Positions 22,328 through 29,958 of a stretch of 30,099 nucleotides of DNA are shown here, piece after piece. This stretch comes from CAXMQS01 sp964195995 (GTDB taxonomy: Bacteria; Actinomycetota; Acidimicrobiia; Spongiisociales; JAOTWH01). A program made the translations under genes and the position numbers. How positions within the stretch are numbered: the stretch's first letter is position 1; every line of letters starts with the position of its first letter. A model generated the notes under the pieces. The model ran no database searches. It was given only the letters and a program-made list of their open reading frames with translations, and was not told the origin of the DNA. The DNA lies in NCBI GenBank assembly GCA_964195995.1, contig CAXMQS010000039.1:1-30099 (forward strand), in the 5' to 3' direction.

Positions 22328-23715
22328 AACTCAGCGAGCGCCTGAAGCTGACAGAGACTGCCAACTTCGAGGACGAGGGGCGCACTGCGGCGCGCTCATC
22401 GGCTCAGTTGCCGATGGATCCGCTGGCCGAGGTCAAGCATCGCGCCCAGGAGGCACTCTTCGCCCGTCTGGGCACCCGGCTCTATGACTCCACCACCACT
22501 CGAAAGCAACTCAATGCGTTCGTGCGCGAGGAACTCGAGCGCATCGTCGCGGCCGGCGGTGCTCCGTTGTCTGACGACGAACGCCACCAGCTGGTTACCG
22601 CGATAAGCGAGGACATCACGGGCTATGGGCCAGTGCAGCCCTACCTGGACGATCCGACGATCACTGAGATCATGGTCAACGGGGAGGACTCGATCTTCAT
22701 CGAGCGCGATGGCATGCTCGAGCTGACCAACACCCGATTCTCATCACAGGATCATCTGCGAAGGGTCATCGAGCGCATCGTGTCCAACGTTGGGAGAAGG
22801 ATCGATGAGTCGTCACCAATGGTGGATGCACGGTTGCCCGACGGTTCTCGAGTCAACGCGATCATCCCGCCGTTGGCAGTAGATGGGGCAGTACTGACTA
22901 TCCGCAAGTTCTCCAAAGACCCATACGGCGTCGACAGCCTCATCGAATTCGGCACCCTTACCCCGCAGGTAGCGCAACTGATCGAGGCGTGTGTCGAGGG
23001 TCGGCTCAACATCCTGATCAGCGGTGGTACCGGCACGGGCAAGACGACGATGCTCAACGTCGTTTCGTCTTTCATACCCGAGGAACACCGCATCGTCACC
23101 ATCGAGGATTCCGTCGAGTTGCAGCTCCGCCAGCGCCATGTCGTCAGGCTGGAGAGCAGGCCACCCAACCTTGAAGGCAAGGGCGCCATTGAGATCCGCG
23201 ACCTGGTTCGCAATGCGCTGCGCATGCGGCCGGACCGCATCGTCGTCGGCGAGGTCCGTGGAGCCGAATCGCTTGACATGTTGCAGGCCATGAACACCGG
23301 CCATGAGGGATCGCTGTCAACGGTTCACGCCAACTCTCCTCGAGACGCTGTGTCGCGCATTGAGACCATGGTCCTCATGGCGGGAATGGACCTTCCCGTG
23401 AGAGCCATCCGTGAGCAGTTGTCGTCTGCTATCAACCTCATCGTGCACCTCGAGCGTTTGCGCGACGGCTCACGGCGAGTCACCTCGATCTCCGAGGTCG
23501 TAGGCATGGAGGGTGAAGTCGTCACCCTGCAGGCCATCTTCGAGTTCGACTACAGCGGCGGCTACGGTGACGACGGCAAGGCTCTCGGAACCATCCGTCC
23601 GACCGGTATCAGGCCGCAGTTCAGCGATCACCTCAACGAGCTCGGAATCGAGCTTCCGGCAGGCATCTTCGGCACGCCGGAGCTCAGCCTGGCGCAGCCG
23701 CGAGGCAAGAAGTGA
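22324..23715 (+). CDS. tadA: TadA/CpaF secretion ATPase
   Basis: Hexameric type II/IV secretion ATPase of 463 aa that powers Flp pilus assembly at the inner face of the membrane. Visible blocks: the N-terminal domain with DITGYGPVQPYLDDPTITEIMVNG, the Walker A ISGGTGTGKTTMLN near residue 237, IVTIEDSVELQL (Asp box-like), a NALRMRPDRIVVGEVRGAE Walker B region, and LSTVHANSPRDAVSR with the His box. The length is typical. The ATG overlaps tadZ as ATGA, and the stop overlaps the next gene as GTGA, so the chain is translationally coupled. Confidence 0.95.
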   Translation: MKLSERLKLTETANFEDEGRTAARSSAQLPMDPLAEVKHRAQEALFARLGTRLYDSTTTRKQLNAFVREELERIVAAGGAPLSDDERHQLVTAISEDITGYGPVQPYLDDPTITEIMVNGEDSIFIERDGMLELTNTRFSSQDHLRRVIERIVSNVGRRIDESSPMVDARLPDGSRVNAIIPPLAVDGAVLTIRKFSKDPYGVDSLIEFGTLTPQVAQLIEACVEGRLNILISGGTGTGKTTMLNVVSSFIPEEHRIVTIEDSVELQLRQRHVVRLESRPPNLEGKGAIEIRDLVRNALRMRPDRIVVGEVRGAESLDMLQAMNTGHEGSLSTVHANSPRDAVSRIETMVLMAGMDLPVRAIREQLSSAINLIVHLERLRDGSRRVTSISEVVGMEGEVVTLQAIFEFDYSGGYGDDGKALGTIRPTGIRPQFSDHLNELGIELPAGIFGTPELSLAQPRGKK

Positions 23716-25649
23716 GAAGCGAGAGCGGCTTCGGGGCGGTGCTGCTGCTGCTGCTTCTCATGGCCACGGTGTCGGTGCCGGCGGGAGCCGTAGGGGCCGA
23801 ACCCATCGACGAGGTGCTTCCCCTACGCATAGAGCTCATCGACCACTCGAACCATCCGGAAGTTCTCATCACCGTCAGTGTGCCTCGCGAGCTGGTCGGT
23901 AAGGACATTCCTGAGGACCAGTTCGCAGTACTGGACGGCCGCACCCAGGTAATACCCGAAGTGACCAGGCTTTCCAGCGACGACCTCGAGGTTGTGCTCG
24001 TCCTCGACACCTCGGGAAGCATGGCGGGTGCTGCGATCGAGGAGGCCAAGAGCGCAGCCAAGGCATTCACTGCCCAGCTCCCAACGGGTGTGCGAATCGC
24101 CGTTGTCGGTTTCGGCAGCGAGCCGCGAACTGCCACGAGCTTCACCACTGACCTCGCTGTCGCGGACGCCGCCATCGACCGCCTGTCCGCTCGGGGCGAA
24201 ACGGCGCTCTACGACGCCGTGGCCGCGGCGGCCGACCTCTTCGAGAATGAGGCGCGTCGCGCAGTTGTCGTGCTTTCGGACGGCGGCGACACCGTGAGCG
24301 GCTCGACGCTGGAGGAGGCCATCATCGGCCTGCTCGCCGCCAAGGCCGACTTCTATGCCGTCGGACTCGACACGTCAGAGACGGACGATGCCGCTCTGTC
24401 GCGTATGAGTATTGCGAGCGGAGGAGCGCTGGTGGCGGCAGAAGACCCGGCAGCCCTCGCCGGGATCTTCGATGAGATCGCCTCTGGATTGGTCAACCGC
24501 TATCTCCTGCGGTACACCTCGGAGTCCTTCGAAGCCACCGAGATCGTCGTGGGTGTGGCTGCGGACGGGATACTGGCGCAGGGGTCGGAACGAGTGAACT
24601 ATCCCGCGCCGCCCGCGGTCGCTGTGACGCCGGGGCCACCTGTGACGGCGCCTGCGGTTCTTGATCCCATAGCGCCGCCGACACCCATCATCGCGCAAGC
24701 GCCCGGACTGCTTGGCAACAAAGCGGCCCTCTTCTCGGGTTTGGGTGCCATTTTCCTGGGGTCGATCATCATTCTCAGCCTGCTGCTCACGTCAGATCAC
24801 CGGGTACGGCTCAGTCGCAAGGACAAGGCGCTGTCATCCGAGTCCGATGCTTCCGGCGTCACCAAGCGCGCCATCCTTTTCGCCGAGGACAAACTGCAAA
24901 AGGGTGGCCGGCGCAGCGGCCTGGGCATCCTGCTGGAGCGTGCTGGTAGCCGATTGCGGGTCGGTGAGTTCGTGTTGATGGCGTTCAGCGCTGCTCTGAT
25001 CGCCTTCTCAGCTGGATACTTCCTCGGTGGCTGGCTGCCCGCCGTCGGTCTTGGCGCTCTGGTGGCAGGCGGATCGCGGCTGCCTCTCCAGATGAGAGCA
25101 AACCGTCGGCAGAAGGCTTTCGCCGACCAACTCAGCGACAATCTGCAGCTCGTCGCCGGCAGCGTCCGAGCTGGATACGGCCTCGTGCAGGCCATCGACA
25201 CCGTAGCCGGAGAAGCGTTGCCGCCGACTTCAGAGGAGTTTCACCGAATAGTGGCGGAGATCAATCTTGGCCGCGATGCCGGTGAAGCCTTGAGGGCGGC
25301 AGCAGAGCGCACACAGAGCGACGACTTCACCTGGGTGGTAGAGGCGATGGATGTGCATCGCCAGGTGGGTGGTGACCTCTCCGAGCTATTGGACTCCGTG
25401 GCGGCGACCATCCGCGAGCGCACCCAGCTGCGACGCAAGGTAGACGCGTTGAGCGCCGAGGGGCGGTTGTCGGCGATCGTGCTCCTGAGTCTGCCGTTTG
25501 GCCTCGCCGGCTTCATTTCCGTGGCGAACCCCGGATTCATGGACGAGCTGTTCATGACAGGAATCGGGCAAACCTTGATCGCCGTCGGCCTCACGCTGAT
25601 GGCGATCGGCGTCGTGTGGATGCGCAAGATCATCGATCTGGATTACTAG
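23712..25649 (+). CDS. tadB: von Willebrand factor A domain fused to TadB-type membrane platform protein
   Basis: Protein of 645 aa joining two usually separate functions. Residues 1-29 are a signal peptide (LLLLLLMATVSVPAGAVGA). A vWA domain follows at about 92-270 with an intact MIDAS motif DTSGSM (Asp 99), plus GETALYDAV and VVLSDGGDT, so metal-dependent adhesion or assembly binding outside the membrane is expected. A Pro-rich linker (about 295-325) leads to a membrane helix near 338-360. The C-terminal half is TadB/GspF-like: GILLERAGSRLRVGE, two membrane segments, FADQLSDNLQLVAGSVRAGYGLVQAID, and closing hydrophobic helices. The GTG start at 23712 overlaps the TadA stop as GTGA. The fusion would put a vWA module on the outside of the assembly platform; its role is unknown. 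Confidence 0.88.
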   Translation: MRSESGFGAVLLLLLLMATVSVPAGAVGAEPIDEVLPLRIELIDHSNHPEVLITVSVPRELVGKDIPEDQFAVLDGRTQVIPEVTRLSSDDLEVVLVLDTSGSMAGAAIEEAKSAAKAFTAQLPTGVRIAVVGFGSEPRTATSFTTDLAVADAAIDRLSARGETALYDAVAAAADLFENEARRAVVVLSDGGDTVSGSTLEEAIIGLLAAKADFYAVGLDTSETDDAALSRMSIASGGALVAAEDPAALAGIFDEIASGLVNRYLLRYTSESFEATEIVVGVAADGILAQGSERVNYPAPPAVAVTPGPPVTAPAVLDPIAPPTPIIAQAPGLLGNKAALFSGLGAIFLGSIIILSLLLTSDHRVRLSRKDKALSSESDASGVTKRAILFAEDKLQKGGRRSGLGILLERAGSRLRVGEFVLMAFSAALIAFSAGYFLGGWLPAVGLGALVAGGSRLPLQMRANRRQKAFADQLSDNLQLVAGSVRAGYGLVQAIDTVAGEALPPTSEEFHRIVAEINLGRDAGEALRAAAERTQSDDFTWVVEAMDVHRQVGGDLSELLDSVAATIRERTQLRRKVDALSAEGRLSAIVLLSLPFGLAGFISVANPGFMDELFMTGIGQTLIAVGLTLMAIGVVWMRKIIDLDY

Positions 25650-25658
25650 GAGTAAGTC

Positions 25659-26543
25659 ATGCCTTTGAGCGTTCTGTTGGCCGCAATAGCCGTCGCCTCA
25701 GCGATACCCATCGTGCTTTTGTCGGTGGCATCCGGGCGATCGACGACGGCCCTCTCGGGTGGTTCGATCACTGACATCCATCAGATCGACCTTTCTCAGT
25801 CGGCCTTTGGCCGAGTGCTCCACCCGCTTGGTCAGGGCTTTGCCCGGCGGGCTCGGGCACTCACACCTGCGGCCTGGATTGGACGGCTGGAGCGGCGCAT
25901 CACGCTGGCCGGATACAGCAACACCTGGCCCGTGGAGCGCACCCTGGCCATCAAGCTCCTTTTGGCCGCGACGCCGCCTGTCGTCGCACTTGTGGTGCGG
26001 CCTGCCAATCCGACCATCTGGCTACTCGTCGCTCTCGGTGCCGTGATGGCCTATGTCATCCCTGATGCGATCCTCGATAGCGCAGCCCGTACTCGCAAGC
26101 TGACTCTGGAAAGGCGCTTGCCCGATGCTCTCGATCAGCTGACCATGAGCGTTGAAGCGGGAATGGGTTTCGAAGGCGCCCTGGGGCGTGTCGCCAAGAC
26201 GAGCGAAGGGCCGCTGGCTCTGGAATTCATGCGCACGCTTCAGGAAATGCAGCTCGGCCTGCCCCGTCGCGAGGCCCTCAAGGCGATGGCCGACCGTACC
26301 GAAGCAGCCGACCTGCGGACGTTCGTCTTCGCCGTCAACCAGGCCGAGGCCTACGGGATACCCATCGCCAACATCTTGCGCCTGCAAGCCTCGGAGTTGC
26401 GCCTCAAACGACACATGCGGGCCGAGGAGGCGGCATTGAAGATCCCAGTGAAGATCATCTTCCCACTGGCCTCGTGCGTTTTCCCGACGCTGTTCATCGT
26501 CTTGCTGGGTCCGGCAGCGATTCGCATCTTCAACACGATCTAG
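25659..26543 (+). CDS. tadC: TadC-type membrane platform protein
   Basis: Inner-membrane protein of 294 aa of the T2SSF/GspF family and partner of TadB. After an N-terminal helix (LLAAIAVASAIPIVLLSVAS) come two hydrophobic segments near residues 92-140, then the cytoplasmic helical bundle ERRLPDALDQLTMSVEAGMGFEGAL...PLALEFMRTLQEMQLG...EAYGIPIANILRLQASELR, and a final membrane helix (VFPTLFIVLLGPAAIRI). This is the TadC layout. The ATG follows AGGAG in the 9-bp gap after tadB. Confidence 0.92.
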   Translation: MPLSVLLAAIAVASAIPIVLLSVASGRSTTALSGGSITDIHQIDLSQSAFGRVLHPLGQGFARRARALTPAAWIGRLERRITLAGYSNTWPVERTLAIKLLLAATPPVVALVVRPANPTIWLLVALGAVMAYVIPDAILDSAARTRKLTLERRLPDALDQLTMSVEAGMGFEGALGRVAKTSEGPLALEFMRTLQEMQLGLPRREALKAMADRTEAADLRTFVFAVNQAEAYGIPIANILRLQASELRLKRHMRAEEAALKIPVKIIFPLASCVFPTLFIVLLGPAAIRIFNTI

Positions 26544-26552
26544 GGGAGTCCA

Positions 26553-27527
26553 ATGGTCCAACTCGAAGCCAGGCCCAATGAACGGCGCAGTGCAGCAGAG
26601 GTACTAGACGACCTGCGATCAGGAGCAACACCGGCCGATGTGATCTACCCAACTGGGTTCGATCCTCTCGATAGCGCGCTCGACGGCGGCCTCCGTTCCC
26701 GCTCGCTGGCACTCGTCGGAGGCCTGCCCGGCGTAGGCAAGACGGTTCTCGCCTTGCAGTGGGCCCGATCCGCAGCCAAGAGGGGTCAGGAGGCCATATT
26801 CGTCTCTTACGAACACAACGAGACCAGCTTGTTGTCTCGACTCTTGATCCTCGAGGCCTCCGAGACCAGCCCCTTCGGAGCGGGCGAGCGTCGTTCTCTG
26901 CTCCGCAGAGCAGCGGAGGGCTCGCTCGCCTTCGACGACGCTGCGCAGCGCGATCCGGGCCTGGCGAAGACTCAAGATCGGATCGCCGAATACGCCGACA
27001 ACCTATGGTTCGTTCGGGCCGGCGCCGCGACCGGACTTGCCGAGATCGAGGAGCTGGCCCTGGAAGCCACCGATCCGATCGTGTTCGTTGATTACCTCCA
27101 GAAGGTCTCGACCGATGAGCCCGAATCGAACGCCGACCGGGTCATCCGGATCAGCGAAGGGCTCAAGGACATCGCCTTACGCCTGTCGATGCCCGTGGTT
27201 GCCGTCGTCGCCGCCGATCACAAGGGGTTGACGAGCCGTCGGCTGCGGACCCACCACCTCAGGGGCTCGTCGGCGCTGGCCTTCGAGGCCGATGTTGTGA
27301 TGATCCTCAACAACAAGTTCGATGCCGTGTCCAAGCGACACACCTCCTACGACGCGGTAAGAGCTGAGGGATTCAAGTCGCAGGTGGTGCTCACCATCGA
27401 GAAGAACCGCGACGGACCTGCTCCTCTTGATCTCGAGTTCCGCAAGGACTTCGAGAACTACCGCTTCGAGCCCGACGGTGGCTACGTCGCCGAGCGCCTC
27501 GTCGACGACCACCTGTACACGGAGTAG
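26553..27527 (+). CDS. DnaB-like RecA-fold ATPase at the end of the tad operon
   Basis: Protein of 324 aa consisting only of a RecA-fold ATPase close to the C-terminal domain of DnaB helicases. It has the DnaB-like entry TGFDPLDSALDGGL, Walker A GGLPGVGKTVLALQ near residue 56, VSYEHNETSLLSRLL, a Walker B IVFVDYLQKV, and the late block LRTHHLRGSSALAFEADVVMIL with IEKNRDGPAP, which correspond to the arginine-finger and sensor regions. The DnaB N-terminal dimerisation domain is missing, so it is not a replicative helicase. It lies 9 bp after tadC with GGGGAG at its start and is probably co-transcribed with the pilus genes. A regulatory KaiC-like ATPase or a DNA-handling role is possible; function unknown. 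Confidence 0.75.
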   Translation: MVQLEARPNERRSAAEVLDDLRSGATPADVIYPTGFDPLDSALDGGLRSRSLALVGGLPGVGKTVLALQWARSAAKRGQEAIFVSYEHNETSLLSRLLILEASETSPFGAGERRSLLRRAAEGSLAFDDAAQRDPGLAKTQDRIAEYADNLWFVRAGAATGLAEIEELALEATDPIVFVDYLQKVSTDEPESNADRVIRISEGLKDIALRLSMPVVAVVAADHKGLTSRRLRTHHLRGSSALAFEADVVMILNNKFDAVSKRHTSYDAVRAEGFKSQVVLTIEKNRDGPAPLDLEFRKDFENYRFEPDGGYVAERLVDDHLYTE

Positions 27528-27542
27528 CCGCTACTTCAGCGG
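27528..27542. terminator. Possible terminator hairpin between convergent genes
   Basis: CCGCTACTTCAGCGG forms a 5-bp stem with a 5-base loop in the 8-bp gap between the DnaB-like gene and fdhD, extending into the fdhD stop. There is no T-run. It is weak and rests on position and symmetry. Confidence 0.25.
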
Positions 27543-28327
27543 GCAACTCGTTGCTGGCCGGTGTACACGTTGAAGCTGGTTTGCCGCAGGAAGCCGATGA
27601 CGGTCATGCCCATCTCCTCGGCCAACTCAGCCGCCAGGGATGACGCCGCCGAGACCCCAGCAACGACAGGGATGCCCGCAACCGCGGCCTTCTGAACGAT
27701 CTCGAAGGAGACCCGGCCGGACACCAGGAGCACTAGTTCTCCGAGCGGCCAGCGGTCGGTGGATATGGCTCCGATCACCTTGTCGACGGCGTTGTGGCGC
27801 CCAACGTCTTCACGCGCTACGAGGAGCTCGCCCGTCGGCTCGAACAGCGCCGCGGCGTGCAGGCCGCCCGTCTTGCTGAAGGCATCCTGAGAGACGCTCA
27901 TAGCGTCAGGCAACGACAGGATCAGCTTGGCCGCCAACTCGGGTCCGGCGGGGGGTGTCGCTCCCGTGATCCGAATGGCGTCGATCGATGCCTTGCCACA
28001 TACGCCGCAGGACGATGTCGCGTAGAAGTTCCTCGAGAACTGTCCGGGGTCGACCGGCACCGTCGGCCGCAACTCCCAGCGGTTGTCATCGGGGTCCTGA
28101 GGGACTGGAGTGACTGCTCCGATCTCGGCAGGGCTCGAGACGATGGCCTCGGTGATGGCGAACCCGCGCACCAGATCTTCGTCATGCCCAGGCGTCCGCA
28201 TGATCACGGCGATGGGCGTTCCCTCGATGCGGATCTCGAGGGGAGACTCCGTGACCAGCGTGTCTGGCTGCCCATCCCAGGTGCCGTCGCGGTAGCGCTC
28301 GATGCGCCGTTGTGTGGTTCCCGCCAT
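27536..28327 (-). CDS. fdhD: FdhD-type sulfurtransferase for molybdenum cofactor sulfuration
   Basis: FdhD carries sulfur from a cysteine desulfurase to the molybdenum bis-pterin cofactor, known mainly for formate dehydrogenase. The 263-aa protein has the family blocks in order: ESPLEIRIEGTPIAVIMRTPGHDEDLVRGFAITEAI, the catalytic-type CGVCGK near residue 108, FSKTGGLHAAALF, REDVGRHNAVDKVIG and VSGRVSFEIVQKAAVAGIPVVAGVSAASSLA. The CxxC and DVGRHNA motifs are intact. The start ATG is at 28327, and 9 bp separates it from the sulfite-oxidase-like stop, so these genes are co-oriented with the MOSC-like gene. No formate dehydrogenase is in this window. Confidence 0.93.
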   Translation of the reverse strand: MAGTTQRRIERYRDGTWDGQPDTLVTESPLEIRIEGTPIAVIMRTPGHDEDLVRGFAITEAIVSSPAEIGAVTPVPQDPDDNRWELRPTVPVDPGQFSRNFYATSSCGVCGKASIDAIRITGATPPAGPELAAKLILSLPDAMSVSQDAFSKTGGLHAAALFEPTGELLVAREDVGRHNAVDKVIGAISTDRWPLGELVLLVSGRVSFEIVQKAAVAGIPVVAGVSAASSLAAELAEEMGMTVIGFLRQTSFNVYTGQQRVAR

Positions 28328-28336
28328 GGGTCGAGC

Positions 28337-29368
28337 CTACGACTCGGAGGTAACTGTCACCCGGTGAACCGCGTTGTTCCCGTAGCCATGCTCGTTCCAT
28401 ACCGCCTGCAGTGGCTGGACATTGCCGGCGGCGTCGGTTGCCCTGGCTACGAGGTGGTGGGTGCCTGCAGTGGGGGCCCACTCCAGCTTCCACAGCGTGG
28501 CCGCCATCGGGGTAGGCGCTATGTCGAGCGCCGCCAGGCTCCAGCTGGATCCGCCGTCGGTGCTGACTTCAACAGAAGAGATGTTGCCATCTCCCGACCA
28601 CGCTCCACCCGAGATCTCGACTTGACCGCCTACGACGTCTCCCTCGGCCGGCGTGGCGATCAGCGATCGCACTCGCGTCGTTGTCACGGTCGTGCCGTCG
28701 GCCAGCCCCTCCTCGCCGTCGTACACGTAGCGATCATCTTGGTAATACCCGCTGAAGGGTTGCGAGATCGCCTCGATGGTTGTCAACCACTTCACCGACG
28801 CCATGCCGTACCAACCCGGAACCACCAGACGCAACGGTGCCCCGTGCTCTGCCGTCAGTGGTTCTCCACCCATCGTCCATGCCAGGAGAACTCCCGGGTC
28901 CAGAGCTGTCTCCAGCGGCAGGCTGCGGCGGTAGGTCTCCGTTCTACCGGGGGCGACCTCACCACTGTCGGCCCCGGTGAATAGGATCTCGGCGACCCCC
29001 TCATCGATGCCGGCGGCTTCGAGCACCGCCCGCAGGTGAACGCCAGTGAACTGGGCGGTGCTGACCGCGCCGAGATCCCATGGGGTTCCTCCCGGCTGCG
29101 GATCCATCCCGGAGCGGCCGTTGCCCGCGCATTCCATGGTGATGGTCGCGGACGTCGTCTCCATGGCCTGCAACTCGGCCAGCGACAACTGCACTTCTCT
29201 GTGGCCAAGCACCTGGAGCCTCCAGCCGCCGTTGTCGATCGCCGGCGACGCCGAATGGCTGCGGGCGTAGAACAACTCGGCTGGTGTGGTCGCAGAGGCC
29301 ATCACCGCTAGCGGGGTCGCCGCGTTCAGCTCGTCGACCGGGATGCGCCTCAAGCCAGCTTTCTCCAC
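28337..29368 (-). CDS. Sulfite-oxidase-like molybdopterin oxidoreductase
   Basis: Mo-pterin enzyme of 343 aa of the sulfite oxidase/YedY fold. FYARSHSASPAIDNGGW opens the fold. The cofactor-binding Cys is C80 in TITMECAGNGRSGMDP, and PLRLVVPGWYGMASVKWLTTIE follows. From about residue 225 comes the Mo-co dimerisation domain (TRVRSLIATPAEGDVV...VEVSTDGGSSW...THHLVARATDAAGNVQP). There is no Tat or Sec signal peptide and no heme or membrane domain, so a cytoplasmic enzyme is likely. The GTG at 29368 is chosen; it overlaps the MOSC-like stop by 19 bp. Substrate unknown: sulfite is only one possibility. Confidence 0.87.
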   Translation of the reverse strand: MEKAGLRRIPVDELNAATPLAVMASATTPAELFYARSHSASPAIDNGGWRLQVLGHREVQLSLAELQAMETTSATITMECAGNGRSGMDPQPGGTPWDLGAVSTAQFTGVHLRAVLEAAGIDEGVAEILFTGADSGEVAPGRTETYRRSLPLETALDPGVLLAWTMGGEPLTAEHGAPLRLVVPGWYGMASVKWLTTIEAISQPFSGYYQDDRYVYDGEEGLADGTTVTTTRVRSLIATPAEGDVVGGQVEISGGAWSGDGNISSVEVSTDGGSSWSLAALDIAPTPMAATLWKLEWAPTAGTHHLVARATDAAGNVQPLQAVWNEHGYGNNAVHRVTVTSES

Positions 29369-29928
29369 ACCTCGTCGCCCACCTTGACGGTGAACGGTCC
29401 TCCGTCGACTCCGGTGACGAAGCCTCGCATGCCTTTGGTGAGGAACTCGATGTGCGGTTCGATCTCGCGGCGCTCCGCAGGTTCGGGCAGGCCGAGGAGG
29501 TGAGAGGTGAACTCACGACAGGGCTCAGCGACTGCGATGTCCATCATCTCGATGTCGCCATCCGCCGTGCGGATCACGACACCTGATGCCAGGTCATCGA
29601 GATACATCATGTCATCGCTGTCGACGATGACGTTCTCGCCTGCGATGAACTCGGGCACATCTCCGAAGTGCTGGCGCATTGCCTGGTAGTGCGACGTGAA
29701 CCCGAACGACACAGCACGCTCAACTCTGCCTTTGCCTGTTGGGTGGAAGGGGTGATGCACGTCCATGAGCCAGCCGTCTCCGTGATGACCGATCATCCCG
29801 CCGCCGCTGAGGGCGGCGTCATCGACCCGTTGGATGAGGTGGGGACGGTATTCGACGCCCTTGATCTTTATGCGGTCGCGCTGCACCTGCAATGCGACGA
29901 TGTCCCCGATCTTGACTACATCCGGCAT
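29350..29928 (-). CDS. MOSC-like molybdenum cofactor sulfurase C-terminal domain protein
   Basis: Protein of 192 aa. The conserved MOSC pattern is in the middle and C-terminal part: GENVIVDSDDMMYLDDLASGVVIR followed by the family's cysteine in AVAEPCREF (C137), then a short C-terminal strand set (GMRGFVTGVDGG...VKVGDEVWRKLA). MOSC proteins handle sulfur or activate substrates at the Mo cofactor. The ATG at 29928 is chosen because the longer frame to 30057 extends into xanthine dehydrogenase coding sequence and lacks similarity. It is first of three co-directional genes with the sulfite-oxidase-like enzyme and fdhD. When the circle is closed it lies 45 bp from the divergent xanthine dehydrogenase start. 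Confidence 0.78.
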   Translation of the reverse strand: MPDVVKIGDIVALQVQRDRIKIKGVEYRPHLIQRVDDAALSGGGMIGHHGDGWLMDVHHPFHPTGKGRVERAVSFGFTSHYQAMRQHFGDVPEFIAGENVIVDSDDMMYLDDLASGVVIRTADGDIEMMDIAVAEPCREFTSHLLGLPEPAERREIEPHIEFLTKGMRGFVTGVDGGPFTVKVGDEVWRKLA

Positions 29929-29958
29929 AGACCACGAGAGTAGCTGCGGCCGCCGCCA

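Noticed and set aside
26553..27527. Replicative DnaB helicase as a plasmid replication gene
   Set aside because: The N-terminal helicase domain is missing and the gene follows tadC; no initiator, iterons or origin were recognised.
27794..28984. 396-codon plus-strand ORF opposite fdhD and the sulfite-oxidase-like gene
   Set aside because: It spans two clear minus-strand genes and has no motifs; a shadow.
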